A stretch of DNA of 64,000 nucleotides, from assembly GCA_030144725.1 (NCBI GenBank), contig JASKMD010000026.1, positions 9,204,100 through 9,268,099 on the forward strand. Direction: 5' to 3'. Made by a program: the position numbers and the translations under genes. This document shows, piece after piece, positions 10,208-21,800 of the stretch; the stretch's first letter is position 1, and each line of letters starts with the position of its first letter. Under the pieces are notes generated by a model that did not search any database, was not told the origin of the DNA, and saw only the letters and a program-made list of their open reading frames with translations. The DNA comes from Haematococcus lacustris. Taxonomy: Eukaryota; Chlorophyta; Chlorophyceae; Chlamydomonadales; Haematococcaceae.

Positions 10208-11190
10208 GCGGATGCTTTACGTTGTCTGTCCCACCAAAGCTTGGCTTGATGCAGTTTTGCTCAGCTGGTGCTTGATGGCATGGTAAGCAAGCAATGGTCA
10301 GAGCAAGGTATGGAAGTGCTCGGCCAATGCAGAAGTTGCGTTGGCATCCCCATGTCCATGCGACTGACCCAGCTTGTCAGCTTGTTTAGGGCATGGGCTG
10401 TGGACATGCGCTGGAGGCCCTGGTGAGGGACAACGGGGCTGTAGCATCAGCACTACATAGCCTGTCAGCCAAGCCCTTGAACGCATGTGCAGAAGAGTGG
10501 AGAGTGCGACTAACTTGCCATTGAACAGTGTACTGCCCAAATGTTTTGTCTGACATTGGGACTGGCGAGTTGAGGCTGCTGGGCTGTTGGGCTGCTGCTT
10601 GGCTGAGGCAGGGCACCAGGAGCAGGCAGGCAGAGAGCGCTAGGTGGGCAGGGATGGCACTGACAACTGACATTTGTCCTGATGCAGCCTGTGTTGAATG
10701 GCAATATTGCGGTAGGCAGCACAGGCAATGTGCTAGAAAGTACAGTGGACATTCACAAGGGATGTTGAGACGTGAACTGTGAGGGTGGGGATGGCATAGA
10801 TTGTTTGCCGGCATTGGGATGTTTGCGACCTAGCGTGTGCGTGGGCCTGCATGCACCCATACACATCTGTAATCTTGTCTATTCTGAAGATGATGCCGCG
10901 TAAGGGCTTCCCCGTTCTCTGTTGTCACGTTGTCACCGAAGAGTGGGCTGCAGAGTGTATACATCTGTAATCTTGTCAATGTCAAGGTGGGGCAGGCTGT
11001 GGGGCTGTCTAAACCCCGTGTGATTCAATGGCATCCTCCAACAAATGGGACAACCTGTTGGGCTGTTAAGGTCATGCCTTATGGCCTTGGCTGACGTATT
11101 GGGCGCAGCAGCAGCAGCAGCGGGGGCAGTAGCGGTGGCAGCACTGTGATCTGGCTGGAATGTAGCGTCACACAATCGTGTATGCTCACG
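10208..11190. other. GME 3' UTR and intergenic, no gene seen
   Basis: No frame with recognisable content. It contains the first copy (10,641-10,725) of a direct repeat whose second copy is at 12,471-12,561, sharing ACTGACATTTGTCCTGATGC and CAGCCTGTGTTGAATGGCAA. The two copies bracket the Fanzor relic F3. A short CAG run lies at 11,109-11,122. Confidence 0.7.
10868..10872 (+). terminator. TGTAA polyadenylation signal, GME
   Basis: TGTAA, the usual green-algal poly(A) signal, lies 661 bp after the GME stop. A second TGTAA follows at about 10,968. Either could end the transcript. Confidence 0.4.
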
Positions 11191-11191
11191 G

Positions 11192-11209
11192 ACTGGTCCG
11201 GCTCAAATG
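11192..11209 (+). repeat. 18-bp direct repeat, left flank of Fanzor relic F3
   Basis: ACTGGTCCGGCTCAAATG occurs exactly at 11,192-11,209 and 12,426-12,443, bracketing the Fanzor-like coding remnants. It could mark element ends or a duplicated target. Confidence 0.75.
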
Positions 11210-11219
11210 CTCACGGGAA

Positions 11220-12206
11220 ACCGAAGTTGCTTGAAAAGGCCACCGCCCATCTCAATGCGCATCGCGTAATGGCTAAGAAGAAGCGGAATGGAAGCGACAA
11301 GCACAAGAAGGACCCGGGAAAGAAACAGAAAGGTTTGTGTCCCTAGCCGGTTGTGGGCTACGTGAGTTACGCGCTGTGTGATAACCCGTCGCTCCTGTTG
11401 GTTCCATCGCAGCGTCTCGTTCCCCTCAAGGCAGGCAACGACAGGAGCGTCGGGATGGCTGGAACACGCGCAGACGTCAGGTGACAGGCCGCGCCCGCCT
11501 GGCCTGTCAGAATGTTGATTGTGCTTGGACGCCCCCGCCTTGGGTGTCCCCGCACTGTTGTGTCCCCGCCTTTGTTTTGGCCTGCCGCCTTTGTGGATGA
11601 GCACCGCACCACCCGGGTCAGCTCAGCAATGAATGGCAAGCAGCCCTGTGAGGAGGAGCTGAACAAACTCAGTGCCACAAGGCCCGTAGACTGAAAGCCC
11701 CAAGCAGGGCAGGTGGAACAGCGCCTGGTGCGCCCAGCCTGGAGCCAGCAGCGTGACCAGCGAGTGCGGGGCCTGTTGTGGTGCCCAGTAGTGGCCCCCC
11801 GCAAGCCCCCACAGGCCCCAGGCAGCAGCCAGGCTGCCACACCGGCAGCAGCCTCAGAGCCAGGGCCCAGCACTCCCCCGCCAGCCAAGCGCAGCAAGCG
11901 CACCAAGGCTGAGCCTGCAGCTGAGCCTGCAGCTGAGCCTGCAGCTGAGCCCGTCAAGGGCAAGGGCAAGGCTGCCAATGCCAAGCCAGCACCACAGCCA
12001 GGCAGGTAGCTGGACAGGGACTGCAATGCAGCGCTGAACATGCAGCGCATTGGGGAGAGCAGGTGGCGGCCGCTGGAGCTGTGCTACTGCCCAGAGCAGG
12101 GAGCTCTGCCAGCCAAGGGCAAGGAGTATCCTGGCCTGGGCTACAAGCGGCTGCGAGACAAGCCACCAAAGGCCCAGCAGCAGCAGCAGCCTGCTGCGGC
12201 ACAGTA
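11220..12206 (+). pseudogene. Fanzor-like relic F3, lineage with Ala/Pro-rich insert
   Basis: Plus-strand fragments in order: a Lys-rich stretch (KKKRNGSDKHKKDPGKKQK, about 11,270-11,330); FVDEHRTTRVSSAMNG near 11,590-11,632, the same VDE-T-RVSS signature that precedes the zinc ribbon in Fanzors; GLLWCP near 11,770; a low-complexity insert with PPPAKRSKRTKAEP and three AEPA repeats; then LDRDCNAALNMQRIGESRW (about 12,011-12,067), which matches the RuvC-III DRD-NAALN motif with its catalytic Asp; and YPGLGYKRLRDKPPKA to a TAG at 12,204-12,206. A TAG at 12,007-12,009 directly before LDRD and a TGA near 11,692 break the frame, so the copy is inactive. F1 and F2 belong to a visibly different subfamily. 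Confidence 0.6.
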
Positions 12207-12362
12207 GTGTGTGCCCCCTTCTTGAGCTGTCATCAGCTTACAATCAGTGCATGTTTTGTCATGCCAACTCTACACAATAGCCCTAACCGGTCAGGCAATA
12301 ATGTAGGTGGTAGGCGCTCATGTGCCATGTGCGCTGGGTTTACTCCACACAGCCCAATAACA

Positions 12363-12444
12363 CCATTTGAGTCGGGCCACTATTGCCCACTAGTACATTC
12401 CCGCTAGTGGCTGCTAGTGGCTACTACTGGTCCGGCTCAAATGG
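12363..12444. repeat. Imperfect inverted repeat at the 3' side of F3
   Basis: CCATTTGAGTCGGGCCACTA at 12,363 pairs with TACTGGTCCGGCTCAAATGG ending at 12,444 with three mismatches, around a loop of about 40 nt that itself contains CTAGTGGCTG repeats. It overlaps the right copy of the 18-bp direct repeat, so it could be an element end or a structured RNA region. Confidence 0.6.
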
Positions 12445-13470
12445 AGGTCCTAGTTAGGGACAAGGGGCGTTAGGTGGGCAGGCTGGCAACTGGCACTGAC
12501 AACTGACATTTGTCCTGATGCAGCCTGTGTTGAATGGCAACATTGCGGTAGGCAGCACAGGTCGTGCGTATGTGTCGCTGGGCAGCTCGTAACAGTGCAA
12601 GGCGCTGACAAGGCAAGAATAATATGGGAGTGCAAAGTAAATATGGCTCAATTCTGGAACATAGCGAGCTTTAACATAGCGAGCTTGCAGCTCCTGAATC
12701 CCACAGCCCTCATGCTACACCAAAATAAAGCATGAGTTGGAATCGAACCGGGCTGCGAGCTCATCATTGTAAAGGCTACTGACAGTGTGCCCTAATGCCC
12801 ACTTCAGCTCAGCCTTCTGGTGTGTGTGCCTGTGCCAGTGCCTGTGCCTGCGCCACACACATCCCCTTTGTTAGGGGTTCATTGTTTCTTTTTCTTGTGT
12901 CGTACTTCTTGGTACGCTCAGGGGTACAGGGCCATTCCTAGAATTAAACCGGCAGTCTCACACAGTCAGTGTAACTCGCCGTTCACATTCAGGAGACATT
13001 TACAGCATTTGCAGCATGGAAGAGCCAGCCAGCCAGCCAGCCAGCCAGCCACATGCCTCGTGTTCATTGCCTTTGTTCATAGCCATGCCCACCCCCTTCC
13101 AGCCATGCCCACCCCTTCCCAGCCATGCCCACCCCCTTCCAGCCATGCCCACCCCTTCCCAGCCATGCCCACCCCATCCCATGGAGTGAGCTTGCAGTGG
13201 AGCATGGTGAGCCGGATCTCCGCGGTGCAACCCTTGCACACACTTGCCCTACGAGCTGTGCCGCTATGTTAGGCGGCCGGCGCTGAGCAGAAGAAGAGGA
13301 AGGAGGACGAGAAGGGCGCCGTGTTGTGGTGCAGCAGCGGTGGAAGGAGCCGGCCCGGGTGCAGCGGCGCAAGAGGTGGTTCTTTCTGCCCAGCAGCGCG
13401 AGCGAGGACGGCAGCTGGCCTATACCACAGCATACCTGGTGTACATTGCACTCTTCATTACAACAGACGT
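12445..13470. other. Intergenic, repeats only
   Basis: Holds the second 85-bp direct repeat (12,471-12,561), a Pol III B-box-like word on the minus strand (GGTTCGATTCC, 12,739-12,749) without a pairable T-stem, a CAGC run near 13,022-13,050 and a roughly 20-bp minisatellite of CCCACCCCTTCCCAGCCATG type (13,081-13,182). A frame at 13,244-13,489 ends in a hydrophobic stretch but resembles no family I know; its stop lies in the MITE that follows. Confidence 0.6.
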
Positions 13471-13478
13471 GTTGAGTG

Positions 13479-13680
13479 CAGGGCTGTGACAAGACGTCGT
13501 CTGCAGACGAAGAGACGACGTCTGTCGTCTATTATGTATATTTGTCTCAACCACCCGTCTTTCGTCTGTCAATCGTAGACATGTAGACGGATCGGTTGTC
13601 GTCTATAGACAAAACACAAACTGTCTTCCGTCTGTCCGTCTACAGTCCAGTCTTTTCGTCTTGTCGTCTCCACAGCCCTG
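13479..13680. mobile_element. Short hAT-type MITE (202 bp)
   Basis: Ends CAGGGCTGTG at 13,479 and CACAGCCCTG to 13,680 are exact inverted repeats. Flanks are GTTGAGTG (13,471-13,478) and CTTGAGTG (13,681-13,688), an 8-bp duplication with one mismatch. The interior repeats GACGTC/GTCGTC words on both strands and has no coding capacity. Confidence 0.82.
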
Positions 13681-13860
13681 CTTGAGTGTTTCTAACATGT
13701 GATTGTATTTCTGTAGTGCCCATGGCAGTTATTGGCATCAAAGGGGTGAGAAAACGCACGTGGACCGTGCAAGGGCATAGTTAGCCCTCATAAGCCACGG
13801 GCCCTTTTGATCGCTCATGATTGTACTTGACCCCTCGCTGCTCCTGATGCCAATGAACCT

Positions 13861-13865
13861 TTACA
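13861..13865 (-). terminator. TGTAA polyadenylation signal, ATP6
   Basis: TTACA on the plus strand (TGTAA on the transcript) 49 bp beyond the ATP6 stop. The short distance and correct strand favour it as the true signal. Confidence 0.55.
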
Positions 13866-13913
13866 AGCCACCCCTGAAGCACCCTGCATAGCCTGCTGGG
13901 TCCATTGCTAGCC

Positions 13914-15352
13914 TCAAATGTGCCTAATCATCTTGGCGATCGGGGCAGCCAGCTTGGCTGAGTTGAACTCGCCCACATACACTGAGCTCAGAATGGAGAA
14001 CACACCCGACTGCAAGACAGCCACCAGGTACTCCAGGCCCACCAGGGCTGACAGCAGGCAGCACACCGCAAAGGTGACGGGCAGACCAGTGTAGAAAGGG
14101 AGGCTGAAAGGGAGCGCCAAGCTCATGCCTGCGCATGGACACAGATAACACACATACTGGTCACACGCACTGGCGCACAAACCCGCAGGGTTAGCTGCAC
14201 AACACTCCATTGTTGCAGAAAGCTTGAGCAGCCTGGGGCAGCGCTGGGATGGCAGACGGTCACATGGGACCTGGGCGGGCTGGCGTTTCTTGGCCCAGGC
14301 TCACCTGTCAAGATGTGCAGGAGCGTGTGTCCAGCCAACATGTTGACCCACAACCGCACGCCCAGCGACACCGCCCTAAAGGAGTATGAGATCGTCTCCA
14401 GGGGAACAAAGATGAAGGCCATGGGCCAGGGTGTGCCGCCTGGGATGAAGTGGCCGGGGAAGCTGAAGCCCAGCTTGTAGAAGCCCAGGATGGTGGCTGT
14501 CGCCCACACTGACACGCCTAGGCCTGTGGAGAAGCCAAGGCCTGCTGTGGGTGCCTCGTTGAAGGGCACCAGCCCCAGCAAGTTGCAGGAGAGAATGGTG
14601 CAGAACAGGGCGGTGCACCAGGTGCCGATAGCAGCACGCTCGTCAGATGCTGCGATGATGCCAGGGAGCATGCGGGCATCCACAGGGGCGGGAGCCTTGT
14701 CAAACACGCCCTGGCTGCGCCAGAAACGGTACACGCCAAGCAGGAGGGAGTTGACGGTGGAACCGCTCTGCACCTGAGGAACTACAGCCCAGCATCACAG
14801 GCAATCCGACAGGCAGGGATGAGCATTCACACCAGGTATAGCTGCCATGTGCCTGGGTCAGCGAGGTGTACCTGAAGACATGCTCATTGCCTGCGACGCG
14901 GCCCAGGGCATTGTCTGGGTAGCAAGTGAGAGCCTCGTGCCACCCAGCAGAGCGCTCTTTGCGTGCCCTAGCCCGAGAGGCAATCCCAGGCCGCTGGCCT
15001 GCATACGAGTATATGGTATGCCTTCGCCCGCATACACGCGGTAAACGCTGCAATGCGTGTCGCACCTGGCGGTTCCTCACGAACTGCTCAACTTGCTGGA
15101 CTGAAGAATCGCTGCTCTGGTCATGCTCTGCGATATCAGTGACACGTTGCTTCGTCAAACAGCTGCATAATCCCAACTTGCAGTGCAGACCCTCAGGGGC
15201 AAGCTGCGCAGCCATGATCGCGCAGTGATCGCACCGTTGTCCAGGGAGCTGAAGCTGTTGCACAGTGCTGGAGAAGCAGCAGCAGCGCTCGCGCCAGACC
15301 TGCCGGGGACGAATCCCAAGCCCATCAGGCGCGCAGCACTGCGCAGAGCCAT
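13914..15352 (-). CDS. ATP6: Mitochondrial F1Fo ATP synthase subunit a, nuclear-encoded
   Basis: Subunit a forms the proton half-channels of the Fo sector in the inner mitochondrial membrane. Exons on the minus strand: about 15,352-15,066, 14,773-14,305 and 14,128-13,914, with good GT-AG junctions for the last two introns. The middle exon has the family core: LGLVPFNEAPTAG, hydrophobic helices, and RLWVNMLAGHTLLHIL with the essential Arg of subunit a. The last exon holds two more helices, ending in IAKMIRHI. The N-terminus from 15,352 (MALRSAARLMGLGF, Arg/Ser/Ala-rich, no acids for more than 30 residues) looks like a mitochondrial presequence. Its frame does not run into the next block (KQRVTDIAEHDQSS...VRNRQ): the span is 287 nt, not divisible by three, and no normal-length intron fits. 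So there is a frameshift, a base error, or another start. Size, about 320 residues, matches Chlamydomonas-type ATP6 precursors. Confidence 0.88.
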
Positions 15353-15839
15353 TATGCACTGCTGAAGGGCACTGCGCGCGTTAACAGGACTAGACTACGC
15401 TGATGAGAAAGCATTTGCATGAAGCAAGCAGATACACTCATGCAATCACAAACGGTTTTGCGGGCTCGTCTTTGCTACTTCTAGGTTACATGGCATGATA
15501 ACAGGCAGCAAACTAACCGTAATCGGGTAGACCAACATGGGTGTTCAGTTCTGCACCTATCTATGGTAGTGACAGGCGTCACAACCACTGCTTGCACATG
15601 ATGTGTACACGCCCACACTAGGAGCAGGTTCAAGTCTCTCATCTAAGTTCTAGCTATGTTCACCATGCAGTCGAACATGTTTGAATGCCTTCATCGCCTT
15701 ACAGCAGTACTACAGTCACTTACACCCGTCATTGAGCTGTGTAGCGACATCCATGTATGCTCCGCGATTCAAACGATTGATTTGACAGCGAAGCTTCAGC
15801 CAACCTAGACACCTTGGGCGGTCTCCGCGAGCTCCTGGA
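15353..15839. promoter_or_regulatory. Shared ATP6/SMC2 intergenic promoter region
   Basis: 487 bp between divergent starts (ATP6 at 15,352 leftward, SMC2 at 15,840 rightward). No TATA box is evident on either strand. The compact head-to-head layout suggests a bidirectional promoter; this is inferred from spacing only. Confidence 0.45.
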
Positions 15840-18800
15840 ATGTATATATCTGAAATTGTGATAGAGGGCTTCAAGTCTTACGCGCAGCGTGTCACGCTCT
15901 CAAATTTTGATCAAGCCTTCAATGCCATCACTGGGTTGAATGGCAGTGGCAAGTCCAACATTCTCGATTCCATCTGCTTCGTGCTAGGCATCAAGAACCT
16001 CACCCAGGCAAGGCTGTCCCCAGCTAAACTGGTTCCCCAGGCTGAGGTCGGCCCACTCAGCTACTACTGTGCCTACCGCAGGTCAGAGCCACAAACCTGC
16101 AAGAGCTTGTGTACAAGCAGGGTCAAGCAGGCATCTCCAAAGCCACGGTCTCGATAACATGGCACAATGATGATCCTGAGAATGGGCCAGCAGGGCATAA
16201 GGACAAGGAGTACATTACCATCACTCGACAGGTGGTGTTGTGGTCGGTTGGTCATGGATTGATGCTACCCCAGCTCTACATGATGGCTGCAATCGCATGC
16301 TTTGGCGCTGTGCTGCTCATGCGCTGCCGCAGGTTGTCATTGGTGGGCGCAACAAGTATATGATCAATGGCCATGCAGCACAGGAAAGGTTAGCAGCCCA
16401 GGGGGTCTAGGTGCTAGCACTCGGTCCTCCTCGTCATGGCTGCCTCCCATCAGCCGTGTGCAGCCGCACTCCACGCCTAGCTGCGCAGGGCTTGCACAGG
16501 CACCCCTGGCTGTGCTCAGTCGGCTGTGCCTAGCTGACCTGCAGCCGTGTTCAAGACCTGTTCCACTCCGTGCAGCTCAACGTGAACAACCCTCACTTCC
16601 TGATCATGCAGGGCCGCATCACAAAGGTGAGAGCAGTGATTACCCAATGGCCATGCTGGTAATCTGCATGGGCTCATGTTATGGCCCACATGCCTGACTG
16701 GGGCATGCTGGTTTGACCCAGGCTTTGGCTCCTGGGTTGGGTCGTGTTTCGCGGCAGAGCTTTGTTTTTTGGTGACAGGTGACAGGCAGGCAGCTCACTC
16801 AACCCTAATGGTTTTGAGGTGACAGGCAGGCAGCTCACTCAACCCTACTCAACCCTAACTCACTCGTGTTGATGGGAGTCATAACCATCATCATGCCTCT
16901 CTGACTCTCTATTGCTTCCGTCTGGTCTTATGTATACCTGCCTTGACTCTCTTCTGTGTCTCTCTGAATCGTTCTCTGTATCACACTCTGTGTCACTCTC
17001 TGTATCACTCTCTATACTACTCACATTCAAGACATTGCATGTCACCCGCAAAATATGGCGGTGCTGCAGACTAAAGTGTTCACATCCTCTCTCTTTCACT
17101 CTTTTTCTTTGCTTGCAGGTCTTGAACATGAAGCCACCAGAAATTCTGTCCCTCCTTGAAGAAGCGGCCGGCACACGGATGTACGAGAAGAAGAAGGAGC
17201 AAGCTGAGCGAACGCTGGAGAAGAAGCAGGCTCGGCTGGAGCAGATCGACTCAGTGAGTAACAGGCCTGCATGGCGGCAGCGGCGAGGGTGGCTGCTGTC
17301 CCGCCCATGGGATTGTGTCACCGTGCTGCCACACCACTTTCCTCACATCCATGCTCCTTGTGCTTAGCGCTAACCACCCTCGGCGCTGCAGCGTGTTGTC
17401 CTTGTCCTGTGGGCCATCTTATAGCCCAATCTTGTCCTAACGTGTTCCTGATCCTGTTCTGCCTGCGTCTACTCCACTGATTATTTTACCATCTCTTTGC
17501 TTCTTCTTGTTGTTTCATGCTGGCCCTAACTCACCCAGGTGCTGGACCAGGATATCAAGCCAGCTCTGGATGCCTTGCGCGCGGCCTGCAAGCAGTACAC
17601 GGAATGGGCCCAGCTCAGCTCCCAGCAGGAGCGCTTGAAGCGACTGCTCGTGGTGTATGACTACTGTGAGTTTCAAAAGTGAGTGCCCATGGTGCCTGAC
17701 TGGCTGCGCCTACCGCCAACTAGGGGCTCTTGCAGCCTGGCATGCAGCCTGTGGCCATTGTCACATTGTCACTACCGCTACCATTGGCCAAGCCCATCAA
17801 CATGGCCTTAATGTACCTAACTAAATGTTTCCACCACTACTATTGATGGCAGCATGTCGTGCAGCTTCGGGTCAGTGCACACGCCTTGGCTAAGGTTCGC
17901 TGGAAAGAGGCAAGCCTCTGAGCCCAGTTCAGCTGCTGCTCCTGATGAGTGACTAGCCTGCATTGGCCATGGGCGCAGAATCGCGCAGCGCATCGCTGCC
18001 GACATAGCCAGCCTTGATGTTGAGATCGCCAAGCTATCTGAGAAGAAAGCAAGCATCACCGTGGGTGTGGCGACCCTTCCTGCTGTTATCCAGCTCTCGT
18101 TGCTGTGTAGCTTCCATTGCCACCTTCGTGACGTCTCTTTTGTGGCTGCTCTTGTCTCTGACTTTCCTCAGTCTGTGTCTGTCTTAGCACCAGCAGGCAG
18201 GCGCTGGGGCATCACCTGGTGTGTCAGCAGCCCCATTGTGTAGCAGCCCTGTTAAGTCAATCCATGTTGTGTGAGACCCTCCATGCTGGCAGGTGCCACC
18301 CGGGCTGTCTGCTGCCCAGCACGCAGGCTGAGTTGGAGGAGCAGCGGGCCATGGTGCGCGACTTGCAATCAGAGAAGGAGATCCAGGCGGGGGGCGAGAT
18401 CAAGGAGCTGCAGCGCAGGGCTGATGCCTTATCCATGGAGTGGGTGACAGGCTGAGCTGCGTCTTGCTAGTGTACATCACAGCTGTCCCAGCTGGCATGA
18501 AGATGCAGCGCAGGGAATAGCTGGTCCTTGCACCTCTTCACCAAGTCTCCGTTTGCACAGCACCACCACCACCACCACCACTGGCACCAACACCACCAGG
18601 AGGTCGCCAGCTGGTGTGTCGTGTGTGTCCAGCACCATGCCAGTGTTCACTGCCACCCCCTTAGCCACTTGCCTGCTGACCTGCTGCATGTGACCCTTCG
18701 CCTGCCCTGTTCAGCCTGACCAAGGACAGCACCAGCTGGAAGGCAAAGCAGGAGCAGCTGGCCAGTGAGCAGAAAACCCTGGCAGCTCACCAGGCAGCGC

Positions 18801-21800
18801 TGGCAGAGCTGGCCACTCAAGACCTTGCTGGCCAGGTGAGCATGGGCTGAGGTGCACTCACATTCAGGAAGAACATCATCCATCCATTACTGCAGAAAGG
18901 CGTGCAAGAAGAAGAAGAGGGAAGCAGACAGAGGAAGACAATATGCCCTAGCAAACAGGCTTGCATGAAACAAGCGATGCAGGCTGCTGGGTGGAGGTCT
19001 CGAACTCATATGATCCTTGCACTCCGCTGCATGCAAGTCTTCCTGCATGCAAGGCAGGCTGGTTGTGCCCTGTCGGGTTGCTCAGGTTGGTGCAGCGGAG
19101 GCTGTGCGGCAGCAGAAGAGTGAATGCCTGGCTGCGGCTGAGGCAGCCTTGAAGGCAGCGCAACGGGAGCTGGCTGGGGCAGAGGCAGGAGATGGGCGGG
19201 ACGAGAGCAACAGAAGCCTGCAGGCAAGCTGGCGTGAGGGCTGGCACAGCAACAGGGGCAGCAGCAAGGAGCAGGCTGGCGCGGTACTGGAGCAGCAGCG
19301 CAAAGTCCAGTAGTGCAGCTGCAGCATGTAGCGTACCTTGACATCAGCAGTATGGTGTAGATAGGTATGGAGTGGCATCACCCACTCCAGTGTGACATGG
19401 CAACTCATCTACCTTAGCATTACGTTGTACATGAGCACCAGATGTGTCACAGTGACAGCAGCAGGAGCAGGTGCAACAGGAGCAACAGGTGACGCTGCAC
19501 TACTCGCAGGAGCGGCTAGCAGATGCGCAGACCGAGCAAACACATGCAGATGCTGCTGCTAAGAAGGCGGACATGCAAGTCAAGCTGCTGAAGCAGCAGC
19601 TGGCAGAAGCACGCAAGGCGGCTAGCAGCAAGCAGTCTGAGGCTGCAGGGTTAACCAAGGAGCTGGCGAAGCAAACAGCAGCCATGGAAGCAGCCACTGC
19701 ACGCACCCAGGTGCGTGGCTTGCAGGCATGAGGGATGGGTGCCTGGGGTGGACGAGAATCCATCAATAGTTGTAGAAACGCATGTGATGACATTGGTCAC
19801 TACCATGCCACCCTTATGGTCAGGTTGGGCACAGACTGCCAACCTCTGCGCTCTCTAATCACTGGGCTTGGACACCTGGGCGATGGCGTGAGCTTACTGG
19901 CGGCCCAGCCTATGCTGCAGGCGCTAGGGTTCGACGCCGCAGCCTTCGCCCAGCTTGAGCGCGAGCGCGCACAGCTCGCAACGGACGTGCGTAGCAAGCG
20001 GGACGAGGTCGATCGTCTGGCTCAAGACGTCGCAGGTCTGGATGCTTGACCTTTGGGCGCACATGCCCTGTTACGCATAGCTGCGTCAGCCTCCACGATA
20101 ACCTTTGTGCGCCTGTGGAATGACGCAGGGTGTGATTTTCGGTACTCCTCCCCCGGACCCAACTTCCGGCCGGCTGCCGTGCATGGCGTGGTGGCGCGGT
20201 TGGTGCGGGTGCAGGATCCCAGCACCAGCATGGCGCTGGAAGTGGCCGCGGGAGGCAAGTTGTACCAGGTGGGCTGTGGGCCAGCACGTGGCCCGACGCA
20301 GGGCCCAGCCGCAGCCAGCTCCCACCCCGAGCATGACAACATATACATGTTTTGCATAATGCTCGTCAGCAGGCACAGTGCAGAAGCACTTCCTGCAACT
20401 CAATGGTGAGAATGTAATGGTGCTGATGCTGATGTTGGGGTCAGCTGGCCCATGCACTGGCACCCATCCCCCACGAACCTTCCCAGTCACACCACTGCAT
20501 CACTCATTACTACTCCATGACACATTGCTTGATTACACTCTTGGTACTAGCCTTGGCGTCACCATGCTGCTGTGTGGGGTGGACTTCTCACCTGCAGGTA
20601 GTGGTGGATGATGAGGGCACCGCAAAGCAGTTGTTAGAGAAGGGGCGCCTGACCAAGCGTGTGACCATCATCCCTCTCAACAAGGTGCCAGGAGGAGCAG
20701 CAGACCCCGTGGCCTCGTACCCAGCATCTGCCCCTGCTACTGCCTCACAGCTGTGGCCCAGGGCCCAGGGGCACGGCTAGCCAGTCAAGACATGTGCAGG
20801 GATGCTCCCGGTGGCCATGCTGCCTGTATAAACACACCACCCAGAGCTGGCACTGGGCCAACAACTGCCAGCTCTCACACCAACTCATAGGTTAGGCCCT
20901 AACTAATCAGAACACCAGCCGGGGTGAAGCCTGTCATTTTAGCCTGTCATGCCAATACGGCATGACCCTGTCTCACTTTACTCACATTATCGCACTGAGC
21001 ACGCACCTGTGCAGCTAGCACACTTAGGGGCACCACACCCTTGTGATCAATGATGTTGCTTTACCACAAGGGTGACCACCTGTCTGAGTAACACTGCGAC
21101 TTTTCCAGACCTGGTCAGAGTCCCACCCTGGCTCTGCCGCCCCCTGTCCACTAGGGTCCTGGGCATGGCGGGGATGGTAGCATCTGCCTGCAACACCTGA
21201 CCTCGTCGGGGTGGGAGCAAGCCTGCCCACGCCCTCCCACCCTCTGTAGGGGTCTGCCCCCCATCCCTACCCCCACAGCCTGCCTTTTTTCACCTGCTTT
21301 CCAGCACCCACTGCACAATCCGTAGATGTGCTGGCCCAACCCACCTGCTGACTGCCACATGGCTTGGCGCAGGTTCAGTATGCCACCATGCCCGGCAGCG
21401 TGCTGGAGGCTGCGGCCAAGATGAGCCAAGGCAAGGCCAGGCCAGCGCTGGAGCTGGTGGGGTATGCCGGGAATGTTGAAGCAGCCATCAAGTATGCGTT
21501 TGGGGGAGCGTTTGTGTGCCAGGTGCGGTGGTGTGACCTGCAATGATGTGGTGTGACCTGCAATGATGTGGCTTTGGCCTACCCCACATAAATTGAGGAC
21601 TGCTGCTCTTTGATGATCTAGTTGGAGGTCTGTATGTGTGTGTGTGTGTGCATGCATGCTACACATTACACATTTTAGGCCATGCATCACTCTTGCAGGA
21701 CGCCGGCGCTGCCAAGAAGCTGGCATTCAGCAGGGAGGTGGGCATGCGGTGCGTGACACTGGAGGGCGACGACTTCAACCCCTCAGGCTTGTTGACGGGT

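Noticed and set aside
11104..11125. CAG triplet run as a coding poly-Gln/Ala tract
   Set aside because: The surrounding frames are short and match nothing; it lies in intergenic sequence.
12720..12800. Possible tRNA gene (minus strand, GGTTCGATTCC)
   Set aside because: Only two of five T-stem pairs form and no acceptor or D arm is evident.
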